A stretch of 64,000 nucleotides of DNA from Limisphaerales bacterium (lineage in GTDB: Bacteria; Verrucomicrobiota; Verrucomicrobiia; Limisphaerales; AAA164-E04): assembly GCA_024761205.1 (NCBI GenBank), contig JAMASS010000012.1, positions 1 to 64,000 of the forward strand. The letters run 5' to 3'. This document shows positions 18,208 through 26,568 of the stretch, piece by piece. Each line of letters starts with the position of its first letter. Positions within the stretch are counted from its first letter, which is position 1. Under the pieces are notes generated by a model. That model worked only from the letters and a program-made list of their open reading frames with translations, was not told the origin of the DNA and ran no database searches. The translations under genes were made by a program, and so were the position numbers.

Positions 18208-18986
18208 TCTGGATCTGAGATTGGGGGAGGCTGTTGGATGATTTTGACGCCGCCGGTTTGGTTGATCTCAACATTGAGGTTGAAATTCGTTTGGATGATT
18301 GGTTTTTGAAAACCGGAGGCTAGGATTTCGGCTCCCTTGCGGTTGCCGGATCTACCGATCAAACCTTTGCGTATCCATTCGATGCGGCGAGAAATGGTGA
18401 GTTCGTTGCGTAGTTTGTTCAGCTGAGTACGGATCACGGAGAGATCGTTAAACTGACGTTCGATGCCGGCCTTTTCAGTTTGGAGCCGTTTGAGTTCACG
18501 CAGTAGGAATTCGCGATCGCTTTCAGAGGTAGTCAACTTGAGCTCCGTAGCTGCGATTCTCGCTTCGAACTCGTCCATGGAGCGATTGAGGGTGGAGAGC
18601 TGATTGGACAGGTTTTTGCGGTCGTCGGTAAGGGATTTGATCTGGATATCTCGATCCGCGACTTCGGCGAGGGCCACGCGGGTCTCCTTGACTGCCGCTT
18701 CTGCCCGAGCTTTTTCCTGGTTGAGGTCGTTCGTGAGTGCTTCGACTTGCTGATGGCTTTGGGCGAGTACTTCCTCGGTTTTCTTCAATTCAGCCCGAAG
18801 CACGGTGTTGGTTTGCTGAGAAATATCCAAGCCGGCCGAGGTTTTCTCCAGCTGAGTTTGGACTTCTTGGATTTTCTTTTGGCTGGCCGACTCTTTCTTA
18901 ACGGCCTGGGTATGGCGATAGATGAGGCTGGCGATCAAACAGACACATACAACCCCGAGTACCGAAGAGACTTTGTTGCCGCTCAC
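18204..18986 (-). CDS. Membrane-anchored coiled-coil protein, unknown function
   Basis: I place the start at GTG 18986 (VSGNKVSSVLGVVCVCLI), which gives 260 residues with one N-terminal membrane helix at about 6-22; the longer frame upstream would overlap the LON-domain gene antisense and has no membrane or family logic. Residues 30-200 are an almost unbroken heptad-rich coiled coil (SLTDDRKNLSNQLSTLNRSM and similar). The C-terminus TNFNLNVEINQTGGVKIIQQ is short and beta-like. It is probably a single-pass inner-membrane protein with a long coiled coil in the periplasm or cytoplasm. Coupling to moaA by ATGA is clear, but a link to cofactor synthesis is not evident. Confidence 0.65.
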   Translation of the reverse strand: MSGNKVSSVLGVVCVCLIASLIYRHTQAVKKESASQKKIQEVQTQLEKTSAGLDISQQTNTVLRAELKKTEEVLAQSHQQVEALTNDLNQEKARAEAAVKETRVALAEVADRDIQIKSLTDDRKNLSNQLSTLNRSMDEFEARIAATELKLTTSESDREFLLRELKRLQTEKAGIERQFNDLSVIRTQLNKLRNELTISRRIEWIRKGLIGRSGNRKGAEILASGFQKPIIQTNFNLNVEINQTGGVKIIQQPPPISDPE

Positions 18987-19093
18987 AATGGGTAAGCATG
19001 AGCCTGGAGAATCTATTTTGCAAGCATTCTGCTGAAGAGAGGTGAATGACGACACATCCTTGCATTCGGACCTTTGTGTCTTAAATTGCCGGT

Positions 19094-19765
19094 GTGGAGT
19101 TCCCCGAGGACATTCCTGTGATGGTCTTGCCAAACGCAACCTTGTTTCCCCGGACAATGTTACCTCTGTATATTTTTGAGCCGTGGTATCGCAAGATGCT
19201 GAGCCGGAGTCTGAAGGGGAATCGAATGTTCGCCGTAGCCATGAAAAAGGCGGATTGTTCGCGCGAAATTCCGTCGAGGGTAGCCGGGTTGGGAATAGTT
19301 CGAGTCGCGGTTCGGAATGACGATGGAACCTATCACTTGGTGTTGCAGGGGCTTTCACGCATCGAACTGGGCAAAGCGCTTTCCTATCGTCCGTTTCGGC
19401 GTCATCGCTTTTCTGTGATTGAGGCCCAGTCCAGAGAAACCGAGGATGTGAGGTCATTGATGCAGCAGATTGTGCAGCTGATTCAAATCCGACTGTCGCA
19501 AGGATATAAGGTTTCAGTGGAGATTCTGAAGGATATTGCAACCGCCAAGACTCCCGCATTGGAAAAAATGGTCGGCCAGTCGGTGGATGAGGCCTTGGCC
19601 AAAATGGCTCAAGTGGCGGATCCTGAGCAGCTGATCGATTTGGTGTCGTGCACCTTTTTGACTATTCCGCGCGAGCGTCAAACAATGTTGGAAGTCATAG
19701 ATATTGAGGCTCGTTTGAACTCGCTGATTAGTTTTCTTTCTGCGGAGGTTGCTCGCAATGCCTGA
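19094..19765 (+). CDS. LON substrate-binding domain protein
   Basis: A 223-residue stand-alone LON N-terminal (PUA-like) domain without the AAA+ and protease parts. The opening IPVMVLPNATLFPRTMLPLY and IFEPWYRKMLSRSL is the domain's signature (L-P-L-x-x-x-V-L-F-P-x-x-x-L-P-L-x-I-F-E-x-R-Y), followed by VAGLGIVRVAVRNDDGTYHL and GLSRIELGK. The helical C-terminal half runs to the end. The start is GTG 19094. Such proteins are widespread and thought to recognise damaged or unfolded protein, but the role is not settled. The stop overlaps the start of the DUF1844 gene by 8 bases, so the two form a coupled pair. Confidence 0.85.
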   Translation: MEFPEDIPVMVLPNATLFPRTMLPLYIFEPWYRKMLSRSLKGNRMFAVAMKKADCSREIPSRVAGLGIVRVAVRNDDGTYHLVLQGLSRIELGKALSYRPFRRHRFSVIEAQSRETEDVRSLMQQIVQLIQIRLSQGYKVSVEILKDIATAKTPALEKMVGQSVDEALAKMAQVADPEQLIDLVSCTFLTIPRERQTMLEVIDIEARLNSLISFLSAEVARNA

Positions 19766-20105
19766 GCGTTCGGCTTTTCAACCGACTTTTGTTCCCGTTG
19801 ATGAGAACCATCTCGAGGATGTCGATCGCGAGACGATCATGAGCGCTCTTTTCGAGAATTTCGTGAGCTGACAAGGGAGTTTGGGTTTGTCGCTCTTGGG
19901 AGAGCTTCTGGTTGTAACTGATCGGAGACTGTCAGTTGACCTGGAGAATGCTCAGCTGGTGATCGACCAATTGGAGATGTTCGAATTCAAGACCCAAGGC
20001 AACCTCAATAAGACCGAAGCGGCATTGCTGAGGCGAACGTTGTCGGTTCTTGGGGGAGCCTTTTTCCGAGCGGTTCAACAGCAGGGGAAAACGATGTTGA
20101 ATTGA
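19758..20105 (+). CDS. DUF1844-family protein interrupted by an in-frame TGA
   Basis: ATG 19758 overlaps the LON-domain gene. The frame reads MPERSAFQPTFVPVDENH, LFENFVS, TGA at 19869-19871, then QGSLGLSLLGELLVVT, LSVDLENAQLVIDQLEMFEF and KTQGNLNKTEAALLRRTLSV. Before and after the stop the sequence lines up with DUF1844 (F-x-x-F-V ... A-L-x-x-L-G ... V-D-L-E-x-A-x-x-F-I-D-Q-L-x-M-L-x-x-K-T-x-G-N-L) with no gap, total 115 residues counting the TGA as one. This is either selenocysteine (a 5-bp hairpin with loop TGGG follows), a recent nonsense mutation, or a sequencing error. The position is not a known redox site in the family, so I lean slightly to mutation. Confidence 0.55.
19892..19905 (+). 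promoter_or_regulatory. SECIS-like hairpin after the TGA of the DUF1844 gene
   Basis: Perfect stem GCTCT/AGAGC with loop TGGG. A loop G lies 27 bases downstream of the TGA, in the permitted window. A five-pair hairpin can occur by chance, so this alone does not prove selenocysteine. Confidence 0.35.
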
Positions 20106-20273
20106 TCGATCATCATCCGCTGTAGTGCAAATCTTGTAAATCCCATCGACTGGAGAGTATCTTATGAACCGCTGAGGGTCGAAGGTCGCGTAGGGAGTTC
20201 TGAGGCACCCTTTGGGCCTGTGTCCTTCGTGATGATCGACTTTTTGGTTGCAGTGCCGCCGAGTGATGTTCAC
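20106..20273. other. Intergenic region between convergent genes
   Basis: About 170 bases between the DUF1844 gene and hpnG, which run towards each other. I find no coding frame that overrides shadow frames and no strong terminator hairpin. Confidence 0.3.
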
Positions 20274-20978
20274 TTAGTCTTCGATTAATTGTGAAATTGC
20301 CGTTGCGAGCGTCTGAGCCGTTTTCGTGATCGAGCGATTGAAGCGAATGAGTTCCGGAATCTTGGTTGGTTCTCGGCACAGGGCACCAAATAGCTTCAGA
20401 TGGTTGATGGTCATCTGCGGGGTCATTAGTGCGTTGAAATCGAGCGGGAGGTTCTCATGTGCGGTATCTGAGATCGCCCGGAGCGTCAGGCACGGAATTT
20501 GGTGAGCTTGAGTTGTTCTGTGGATATGCACGGATTCCATGTCGATGGCATCGCACCGTGTGATGCGCCAGAGCGCTTCTTTTTCTTCCGCCGTAGTCGC
20601 GATTCGTGTGCTGCAATGGAAGGTGCCTTCCTTGAAGGGAAGTCGAGTGAGTCGGTCGAAGATATCGTGTGTTCCGGTTCTATCAAAAAGGACCTCGCTT
20701 GACTTGAGTTCGGGATGAAGACCGCCAGCGAAGCCGGAGGTGACCACGAGTTCGGGTTGGCTTCGGTTTAGGTAGGATTGGAGAGTGGCTTCTGCGTTCT
20801 GTTTTCCGATGCCTGTGTGGAGCAGTGAGAGTGCTGGCCGAAGTTTGCGGAGGTATTGTGATTCGGCCTTTACTGCAAAGCAGATGAGGATCGCGTTGCG
20901 AGTTGGGGGCATTGGCAGGGGCTTTGTTGCTGAGCTTGGAAGGGCTGGACTGGGAGCAATGGGCTTGCCGATGATCAT
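20274..20978 (-). CDS. hpnG: Hopanoid-associated nucleosidase/phosphorylase
   Basis: A 234-residue member of the PNP/MTA-SAH nucleosidase superfamily. Motifs are AILICFAVKAESQYL at the start, LLHTGIGKQNAEATL and LVVTSGFAGGLHPEL for the nucleobase/phosphate pocket, and CDAIDMESVHI for the ribose-binding M-E-S. In hopanoid producers HpnG removes adenine from adenosylhopane to give ribosylhopane, an early step in extended hopanoid (bacteriohopanetetrol) synthesis. The assignment rests on the ATGA overlap with the squalene-hopene cyclase gene just upstream. A generic nucleosidase is the alternative. Confidence 0.8.
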   Translation of the reverse strand: MIIGKPIAPSPALPSSATKPLPMPPTRNAILICFAVKAESQYLRKLRPALSLLHTGIGKQNAEATLQSYLNRSQPELVVTSGFAGGLHPELKSSEVLFDRTGTHDIFDRLTRLPFKEGTFHCSTRIATTAEEKEALWRITRCDAIDMESVHIHRTTQAHQIPCLTLRAISDTAHENLPLDFNALMTPQMTINHLKLFGALCREPTKIPELIRFNRSITKTAQTLATAISQLIED

Positions 20979-22948
20979 CGGTGGTTCTTGAGCAGCTTTC
21001 GATAGGACGCAAGCGCGAGGAGTGGCCAGGTATTCCGATACATATCGTATTTCAGGTAGAAAACCTTCGGGAATCCTGTGCCGGTGGTCTCATGTTCGGT
21101 CCACGAACCGTCGCTATTTTGGGTCGCGATCAGATACTCGATTCCGCGAATAAGGCTGTTCGAATCGGGGTCACCGAACGTACAGAGACCCATGACAGCC
21201 CAGGCGGTTTGGGAGGCTGTACTGGGGCCTTGTCCTTTGAAGACGGGATCGTCATAGGTATTACACCGCTCGCCCCAGCCGCCGTCCGGATTCTGAACGC
21301 TTTCCAACCAGCCCCGCGCTTTTTGCAAGTAAGATTCGTTCATTGAAAGGCCAATGGCATGGAGACCGCGCAGTACTTGCCATGTTCCGTAGATGTAGTT
21401 CACTCCCCAACGGCCGTACCAGGATCCATCGGACTCCTGCTGACTCTTGAGGTAGTCGATGGCTTTGACGATCTGAGGGTGGTCAGGGGGAAAACCCTCA
21501 TACCCTAGTAATTCAAGAATCCGGGCGGTGATGTCGGCGCACTCAGGGTCGAGCATGGCATTATGGTCTGCGAAGGGAACCTTTTCCATGATGCTCTTCG
21601 TGCAATCTTTGTCGAAGGCAGCCCAACCGCCGTCTCGACATTGGAAAGTGAGCAACCACTTTAGGCCGCGCTGGAAACATTCATCCCGATACTTGGGATC
21701 GGAAGTTTTGGTGAGCCGGAGCGCCATGAGCACCATGGCGGTGTCGTCGACGTCGGGATTCCACTTGTTCTCATGTTCAAAGACCCAGCCGCTCGGCTCA
21801 ACGTCTATGGGGTTCTTGTAGTACCAGTCACCACGAAACCGGATTTCTTTTGTGATAAGCCAGTCGGTCGCTTTGACCAAGGCCGGATGATTCTCATCGA
21901 GACCGGATTCCCGCAAACAGATGCAAGTGATCGCCGTATCCCACACCGGCGAAAGGCAGGGTTCGATTCGGACCGAAGTCGGGGTTTCGCGTTCGAGGTT
22001 CTTCAGTTCTTTCTCGGCTCGAACGGCCTGGGGATGATCGTCCGGGTAGCCCAAGGCCTTAAGCGCGATGAGTGAGTTCAGCATGGCCGGGAAGATTGCA
22101 GCCAACCCATGGGAGCCTTCAAATCGTTCTAGCATCCAAGCCTCGGATCGCTGGAGCGCGCGTTTGCGAAACGGGTGCAGGCGATGCTGGGCGAACCACT
22201 CGGCAAATTTGTGGAGCTTGTCGAGCCAGATGAAAAAGTTTCGCCAAGTGATCATTTGAGGGTCTCGTCGGAGCTCCAAATCGCGTTCATGAAAGCCTTC
22301 CGGATAGAGCTCGTCCAGATTGATGGGGTTCTTGAGTTGGCGGGTGGGTTTGTAGTGGTTGATGATGGAAAGCGGCACCAGCATGGAGCGCGTCCAGTTG
22401 CTCATCTCATGGAAGTTGACGTGAAACCACTTGCCGATGAGGATGACTTCACAGGGAATCGTGGGAACGTATTTCCAAGGGAACAGGCCCAAGAGAGCGA
22501 GGTAGAGCTTGGAAAAGGTGTTCATTCGAGGAATGCCCCCCAGATTAAGTGCTACTTCACGCGCACGGAGCATCCGCTGATCGGTTTCCGGCACTCCGGC
22601 CAATTTCAAGGCTAAGTAAGCCTTGATCGTCGCGTTGACTTCAGGCGGACCGTTGCAATAGATGTTCCAACCGCCATCCGTAAGCTGCATCGAGAGAATG
22701 TGATTAATCGCCTTCCGCTGCCAAACCTCGTCGACCTTGCCGTTCCAATGATGGTAGCAGATCGTGTCCGAAACCAAGGTGGAATCGACTATGAGCTCGC
22801 CGACCCAGTAGTTTTCGGGGCGTTGCTCTCGGATCAGGAAGTGTTGGGACCGTTTGGTCGCGGCGTCGATTTCGTCGAAAAATTCGGATAAAAAAGACGC
22901 TTCTGTACGTTGCGATGCAGTGAACTGAGAGGAACGAACGCTCATCAA
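20975..22948 (-). CDS. shc: Squalene-hopene cyclase
   Basis: Membrane-associated (monotopic) triterpene cyclase turning squalene into hopene/hopanol. The protein is 657 residues, normal length. The catalytic D-x-D-D motif is present as PDVDDTAM near residue 397 and several QW repeats are visible: LTDGGWNIYC, CRDGGWAAFD, ESDGSWYGRW, NPDGGWGERC and NSDGSWTEHE. The GWVFEHENKWNPDVDD region is the protonation site. It starts at ATG 22948 and is followed by hpnG with overlapping start and stop, giving a minimal hopanoid operon. No squalene synthase genes (hpnCDE) are in this window. Confidence 0.96.
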   Translation of the reverse strand: MMSVRSSQFTASQRTEASFLSEFFDEIDAATKRSQHFLIREQRPENYWVGELIVDSTLVSDTICYHHWNGKVDEVWQRKAINHILSMQLTDGGWNIYCNGPPEVNATIKAYLALKLAGVPETDQRMLRAREVALNLGGIPRMNTFSKLYLALLGLFPWKYVPTIPCEVILIGKWFHVNFHEMSNWTRSMLVPLSIINHYKPTRQLKNPINLDELYPEGFHERDLELRRDPQMITWRNFFIWLDKLHKFAEWFAQHRLHPFRKRALQRSEAWMLERFEGSHGLAAIFPAMLNSLIALKALGYPDDHPQAVRAEKELKNLERETPTSVRIEPCLSPVWDTAITCICLRESGLDENHPALVKATDWLITKEIRFRGDWYYKNPIDVEPSGWVFEHENKWNPDVDDTAMVLMALRLTKTSDPKYRDECFQRGLKWLLTFQCRDGGWAAFDKDCTKSIMEKVPFADHNAMLDPECADITARILELLGYEGFPPDHPQIVKAIDYLKSQQESDGSWYGRWGVNYIYGTWQVLRGLHAIGLSMNESYLQKARGWLESVQNPDGGWGERCNTYDDPVFKGQGPSTASQTAWAVMGLCTFGDPDSNSLIRGIEYLIATQNSDGSWTEHETTGTGFPKVFYLKYDMYRNTWPLLALASYRKLLKNHR

Positions 22949-23012
22949 ATGATCCTATCTCCAACCGGCTCAATGCTCTTGAGCAAACTCAACGAACCAA
23001 AGATTCAACTCG

Positions 23013-23342
23013 CTAAGCATGTCGCCCATCCACTGAAGATGCTGCTTGCTGGTTCAATTTAATTACTGCTTCCGCTGATAACTCAGCCAAAAGCCGGACA
23101 GATTTTTTTGGATGCTCCTTAGTGTATAATTTCAACCAATTTCTGAGGTCCTCTTCTTCAAATTCGAAACTCACGTTGAAGTTGCCGGTCAACTCAACAT
23201 TAAGAATTATGCCTTTGGCTGATAGCGGACCATCCCAAGTCAACGGCGGCTCGAGGTTGGTGCGGCTGTCAGACCGTTGTTGATATACAATATGCTCATG
23301 TGGGAACACACTTCGAGTCAAACCTTTAAAAGTCATTTTCAT
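23013..23342 (-). CDS. Hypothetical protein
   Basis: A 109-residue frame upstream of the cyclase gene. It has plausible coding composition, with an acidic central stretch ELTGNFNVSFEFEEEDLRNW followed by LKLYTKEHPKKSVRLLAELS and a helix-rich end. No signal peptide or membrane segment is seen. I recognise no family. It is separated from shc by 64 bases on the same strand, so it could be in one transcript; local base composition is a little more AT-rich than the neighbours, which may mean recent acquisition. Confidence 0.5.
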   Translation of the reverse strand: MKMTFKGLTRSVFPHEHIVYQQRSDSRTNLEPPLTWDGPLSAKGIILNVELTGNFNVSFEFEEEDLRNWLKLYTKEHPKKSVRLLAELSAEAVIKLNQQAASSVDGRHA

Positions 23343-23506
23343 TTTATGTAACTCAGTTCATATAATTTCATATTAGCGAAGACAGTAGTTTGGATGAAGC
23401 GGGTTTGAGCTTCATTTGATCTGGCAAGATACTGGCAACCCTAATGCTGGTTCAAATCAAATCTCGATTCGGTGGGGTCGCATCTGTAGAGTCGCGCCGT
23501 GTTTGT

Positions 23507-24607
23507 ATGCGGTTCCTAATGCTGAATTGGCGAGACCCGGGGAATCCTCTCTCGGGCGGGGCGGAGCGAGTTTCGCTGGGATATCTCTCGGCGTTGGCGC
23601 GGCGCGGTCATGTGGTTTACTGGTATGCCAATGGGTTTGAGGGCGGCGATTCATCGGCTGTCTATGATGGCGTGCGAGTGGTGCGCGGGGGGGGGATCGG
23701 AGTTTCCATCTTGCGGGCGCGAAGGTGGCTGCGGAGCCAACAACGATTCGATTTGGTGATCGATCAGCATCACGGGATCCCGTGGTTCGCGCCGTGGTGG
23801 GCGGGGACGACTACGGTGGCCTACGTTCACGAAGTCCTTGGACCTATTTGGAATAGTTTTTATTCGTGGCCTGTCGCGATGATTGGCTGTTGGCAGGAGG
23901 CGCTGATGCTGAGGCTCTACCGAGCGATACCCTTTTGGACGGCGTGCCGCTCCACGGAGGATTTGCTACGTCGCCATGGTGTCCGGCGAATCACCCGGAT
24001 TCCTTACGGTGTGGCCACGAAGGTGGTTGATCCGCTTCCTGACAAGAGGATGACCGAACCCTTGCGCTTGGTCGTCGTTTCACGCCTGGCACCCAACAAA
24101 CGAATTGATCATGCGATTGAGGCGATCGAGGTATTGCGGCGGCGAGGTGTTGCAGCGGAGCTTACAATCGTGGGGGGGGGCGAGGCCGAGGGGGTGCTTA
24201 AGGCGCGGGTTTCTCGTTCGAGACTTGGCGATGTCGTGTCATTTGCGGGAACATTGTCCGAGGAAGAAAAGGACGCGTTGTTAACATCGTCGCACTTGTT
24301 GCTCCACACCTCGGTCCGTGAGGGATGGGGATTGAATGTTGTGGAAGCGAATTGCAAGGGCACGCCGGCCGTGGTTTATCCGGTTCCCGGGTTGGTGGAT
24401 TCCACGTTGCACGAGAGGACGGGCATCGTGGCCCTGCGTGAGGATCCGGAGGCCCTGGCGGATGGCGTTCAGAGGATGGCGGCTGAACCGACGCTCTATG
24501 ACTCCTGCCGAAGTGCTGCCTGGCATCGTAGCGTCAGCTTTCATTGGGACCAAGTGTTGCCGGCGGCTTGTGATTGGCTCGAGTCGTTGGCCGGGAAAGG
24601 GGGATGA
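23507..24607 (+). CDS. Group 1 (GT4-type) glycosyltransferase
   Basis: A 366-residue GT-B fold enzyme. Start chosen at ATG 23507 (RFLMLNWRDPGNPLSGGAER), where the typical first strand and G-G-A-E-x loop begin; the 21 residues upstream have no family likeness. The C-terminal donor-binding half shows LRLVVVSRLAPNKRIDHAIE, LTIVGGGEAEG, LLLHTSVREGWGLNVVEANC with the E-x7-E motif, and GTPAVVYPVPGLVD. It probably transfers a nucleotide-sugar-derived residue to a lipid-linked glycan at the cytoplasmic membrane face. Its stop overlaps the next gene (ATGA), tying it to the flippase-like membrane protein. Confidence 0.88.
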   Translation: MRFLMLNWRDPGNPLSGGAERVSLGYLSALARRGHVVYWYANGFEGGDSSAVYDGVRVVRGGGIGVSILRARRWLRSQQRFDLVIDQHHGIPWFAPWWAGTTTVAYVHEVLGPIWNSFYSWPVAMIGCWQEALMLRLYRAIPFWTACRSTEDLLRRHGVRRITRIPYGVATKVVDPLPDKRMTEPLRLVVVSRLAPNKRIDHAIEAIEVLRRRGVAAELTIVGGGEAEGVLKARVSRSRLGDVVSFAGTLSEEEKDALLTSSHLLLHTSVREGWGLNVVEANCKGTPAVVYPVPGLVDSTLHERTGIVALREDPEALADGVQRMAAEPTLYDSCRSAAWHRSVSFHWDQVLPAACDWLESLAGKGG

Positions 24608-25674
24608 AGCGAGTTATGAAGCCGAAGATGCGGCGGCTTGTGGTTTGGGTTGGTTTTTTGGCTTCGGCAATCTGTCTTGTCTTGTCTTGTCGGTCGGTGC
24701 CGTTCCTGGACTTTGTCGCTGAGCTGAAGAGAATCGAGTGGTTGTGGGTGTTGCCGGCGGCCTTTTTACTTTATCTGAGTATGGCTTTCCGCGCCTTTCG
24801 ATGGCGTTGGCTCTTAGGGGAACAGTCGGGGCAACGAAGGGTCATGCTCTTTGAGGCTGTGATGGTTGGATATGCGTTCAACAACATCCTGCCTTCGGGG
24901 CGCGTTGGAGAACTCGCTCGGGCCTTCTATGTGAGTGAAAAGGGAAGTGTGCCCATTTCGATGGTGTTTGGGACGATCATCAATGACCGGGTCTTCGATG
25001 CCTTGACGATTCTTCTGTTGGTGGGGTTGACGGGGTTTTGGATTTTGCCGATTGATCCGCAATTACAGGTTGGACTTGGTGGCTTTCAGTTGTCCGGTGA
25101 AATTCTTAATCCTTTGTTTGTGAACGTGGCCGTTGGGAGTCTGGGTATGGTCGGCCTGGTGTTGCTGCTGATGTTGATTCCCCGGCGCGATGGTATGTTT
25201 CCTTTGGTGTTGTGGCGACTACCGTTCCTTTCGGATTCGATTAGGGATCGAGTCATAGGATTCTTCAACGGTGTCGTAAGCGGTTTACATACGATTAAAA
25301 ACCCTCGTGCTTTTGGGGCGAGCGCTTTCCACACGATTCTTGTTTGGGGCCTCGCTGCTGCGACAGCCTATGGACTGGCGTGGTCGGTTCCGGGACTTTC
25401 GATGTCTTGGTTTCAAGCTATCGGGTTGATGGCCATTGCCACCGTCTGTGCTGCCATCCCGTCCGCTCCGGGATTCTGGGGCCTGTATGAGGCGGGAATG
25501 ATCTTTGGATTTCAGGTTTTGGATATCCACCCGGAGTCGGCAGTGGCACTAGCCTATGGGGTGACCATGCATCTGATTTACTATGTGCCTACGACGTTTT
25601 TCGGGCTCATCTTTGCGGGGCGGTCTGCCATTGGAATCAAGAGGGCAACATCGTTGAAAATCGACGAGAGTTAA
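24604..25674 (+). CDS. Lysylphosphatidylglycerol synthase TM/AglD-like membrane protein (UPF0104)
   Basis: A 356-residue polytopic protein with about eight membrane segments. The motif YAFNNILPSGRVGELARAFY near residues 86-105 is diagnostic for the flippase-like LPG_synthase_TM domain (N-x-x-L-P-x-R-x-G-E-x-x-R), and the C-terminal part AIPSAPGFWGLYEAGMIFGF carries the P-x-x-P-G-x-x-G-x-x-E motif. Family members help transfer or flip glycolipids or aminoacyl lipids. The catalytic LPG-synthase domain is absent. ATG 24604 overlaps the TGA of the glycosyltransferase, so both likely act in one glycolipid pathway. The C-terminus overlaps the convergent pterin dehydratase gene by 4 bases. Confidence 0.85.
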   Translation: MKRVMKPKMRRLVVWVGFLASAICLVLSCRSVPFLDFVAELKRIEWLWVLPAAFLLYLSMAFRAFRWRWLLGEQSGQRRVMLFEAVMVGYAFNNILPSGRVGELARAFYVSEKGSVPISMVFGTIINDRVFDALTILLLVGLTGFWILPIDPQLQVGLGGFQLSGEILNPLFVNVAVGSLGMVGLVLLLMLIPRRDGMFPLVLWRLPFLSDSIRDRVIGFFNGVVSGLHTIKNPRAFGASAFHTILVWGLAAATAYGLAWSVPGLSMSWFQAIGLMAIATVCAAIPSAPGFWGLYEAGMIFGFQVLDIHPESAVALAYGVTMHLIYYVPTTFFGLIFAGRSAIGIKRATSLKIDES

Positions 25675-25964
25675 GCGGAACTCGCGTCTGAAATCTGGTC
25701 GAACAACTGGGCCAACTCAAAGTCTTTGGCCGTCAAGCCACCCTGATCGTGGGTCGTGAGTGCGAGCCGCACTTTGTTCCACCGAATGTCAATATCCGGA
25801 TGATGCCACGCCTCCTCGGCAGCGACCGCGATTTGATCCACGAAACGGATCGCTGCAGGGAAGTCCTTGAACTGAAACTCCCGCGCAATGATCTTTCCGG
25901 CCCGCTGCCATTCGGGAATCGTTTTGAATTGATCCTGAATCTCGGTTTCTGAAAGAAGTGCCAT
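25671..25964 (-). CDS. Pterin-4-alpha-carbinolamine dehydratase
   Basis: A 97-residue enzyme of the PCD/DCoH family. The signature E-A-W-H-H-P-D-I-D-I-R-W-N-K-V, then LALTTHDQGGLTAKD, gives the active-site His-His-Pro, Trp/Asn and the final His/Asp. It dehydrates 4a-hydroxytetrahydrobiopterin or, in bacteria without phenylalanine hydroxylase, may serve a folate- or molybdopterin-related side reaction. No hydroxylase gene is near. It is convergent with the flippase-like gene (4-base overlap) and on its right lies the toxin-antitoxin graveyard. Confidence 0.92.
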   Translation of the reverse strand: MALLSETEIQDQFKTIPEWQRAGKIIAREFQFKDFPAAIRFVDQIAVAAEEAWHHPDIDIRWNKVRLALTTHDQGGLTAKDFELAQLFDQISDASSA

Positions 25965-26099
25965 TCCGCATGATATTCGTGCGAATCCACGTTCGTCACG
26001 CTAAAAAGTGGGCGAGGTGCGACTTGTGTGAGGGAATTTTTGAAAATGGTTGCGAGTTAATGGAATCAGGCTTGAAGCATGAAATTTTCCTCTTCTCTT

Positions 26100-26285
26100 G
26101 CTTTATTGATGGGCTGTGACCAATAGCCTGCGTATTGGTGGCGCACCGGCTCCGGTTTGCCGATGCCTTTGAACGGACCCGCTGGCGGATTTAATCAAGG
26201 TGTTGATTCTACTCAGGATGCGCTTGTCGTGAACTTGCCAACAAAGATAGTCCTGCCATGCGTCGCCCTAAAAATAGACACTCAT
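26100..26285 (-). pseudogene. Decayed YoeB/Txe-family toxin
   Basis: The start ATG (26283-26285) overlaps the antitoxin stop as ATGA, the usual YefM-YoeB arrangement. The frame reads MSVYF, stop, then GDAWQDYLCWQVHDKRILSR and INTLIKS; after a frameshift it continues PFKGIGKPEPVRHQYAGYWS. Intact toxins read A-W-E-D-Y-x-x-W-Q-x-x-D-x-K and P-F-x-G-I-G-K-P-E-P-L-x-x-x-L-x-G-x-W-S-R-R-I. The last catalytic part (H-R-L-V-Y) is lost. It would have been a ribosome-dependent mRNase. Confidence 0.85.
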
Positions 26286-26543
26286 TCTTTGATGAGTTCT
26301 CTGCGCTAATAGCAGCCTTTCTCTGTGTCCAAAACCGCGTTTTTACCTGCTTAGCATTGACTGGGGAACTGTTGAGAGAGGCAGTCTCGTCAAGCGCTTC
26401 GTAATCCTCACACGGGCCAATTACCACATCTTCGCCGTTTTCTGAGTGACAAGTAGGGGGATACGCTCGGCACAAACCTTATCCATACAGGCATTGAGCC
26501 GGTGGCGTAGCGTGCTGGCCGTTTCGCGTCGTTGACTGAAAGA
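26282..26543 (-). pseudogene. Decayed YefM/Phd-family antitoxin
   Basis: Read as ETASTLRHRLNACMDKVCAE and IPLLVTQ in one frame, then NGEDVVIGPCEDYEALDETA and SLNSSPVNAKQV after a one-base shift, then GCY, stop, RRELIKE and TGA. This is the standard Phd/YefM layout with its V-V-x-x-S-x-E-D-Y-E-A-L-x-E-T block. The start codon is not recognisable. It is followed by the YoeB-like remnant and is divergent from the HigB-like remnant with only about 25 bases between. Confidence 0.85.
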
Positions 26544-26568
26544 TAGCAGATATATAAGATAATGGTTC

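Noticed and set aside
18987-19559. Longer N-terminus of the coiled-coil protein up to 19559
   Set aside because: It is antisense to the LON-domain gene and lacks coding logic; the GTG at 18986 gives a clean membrane anchor.
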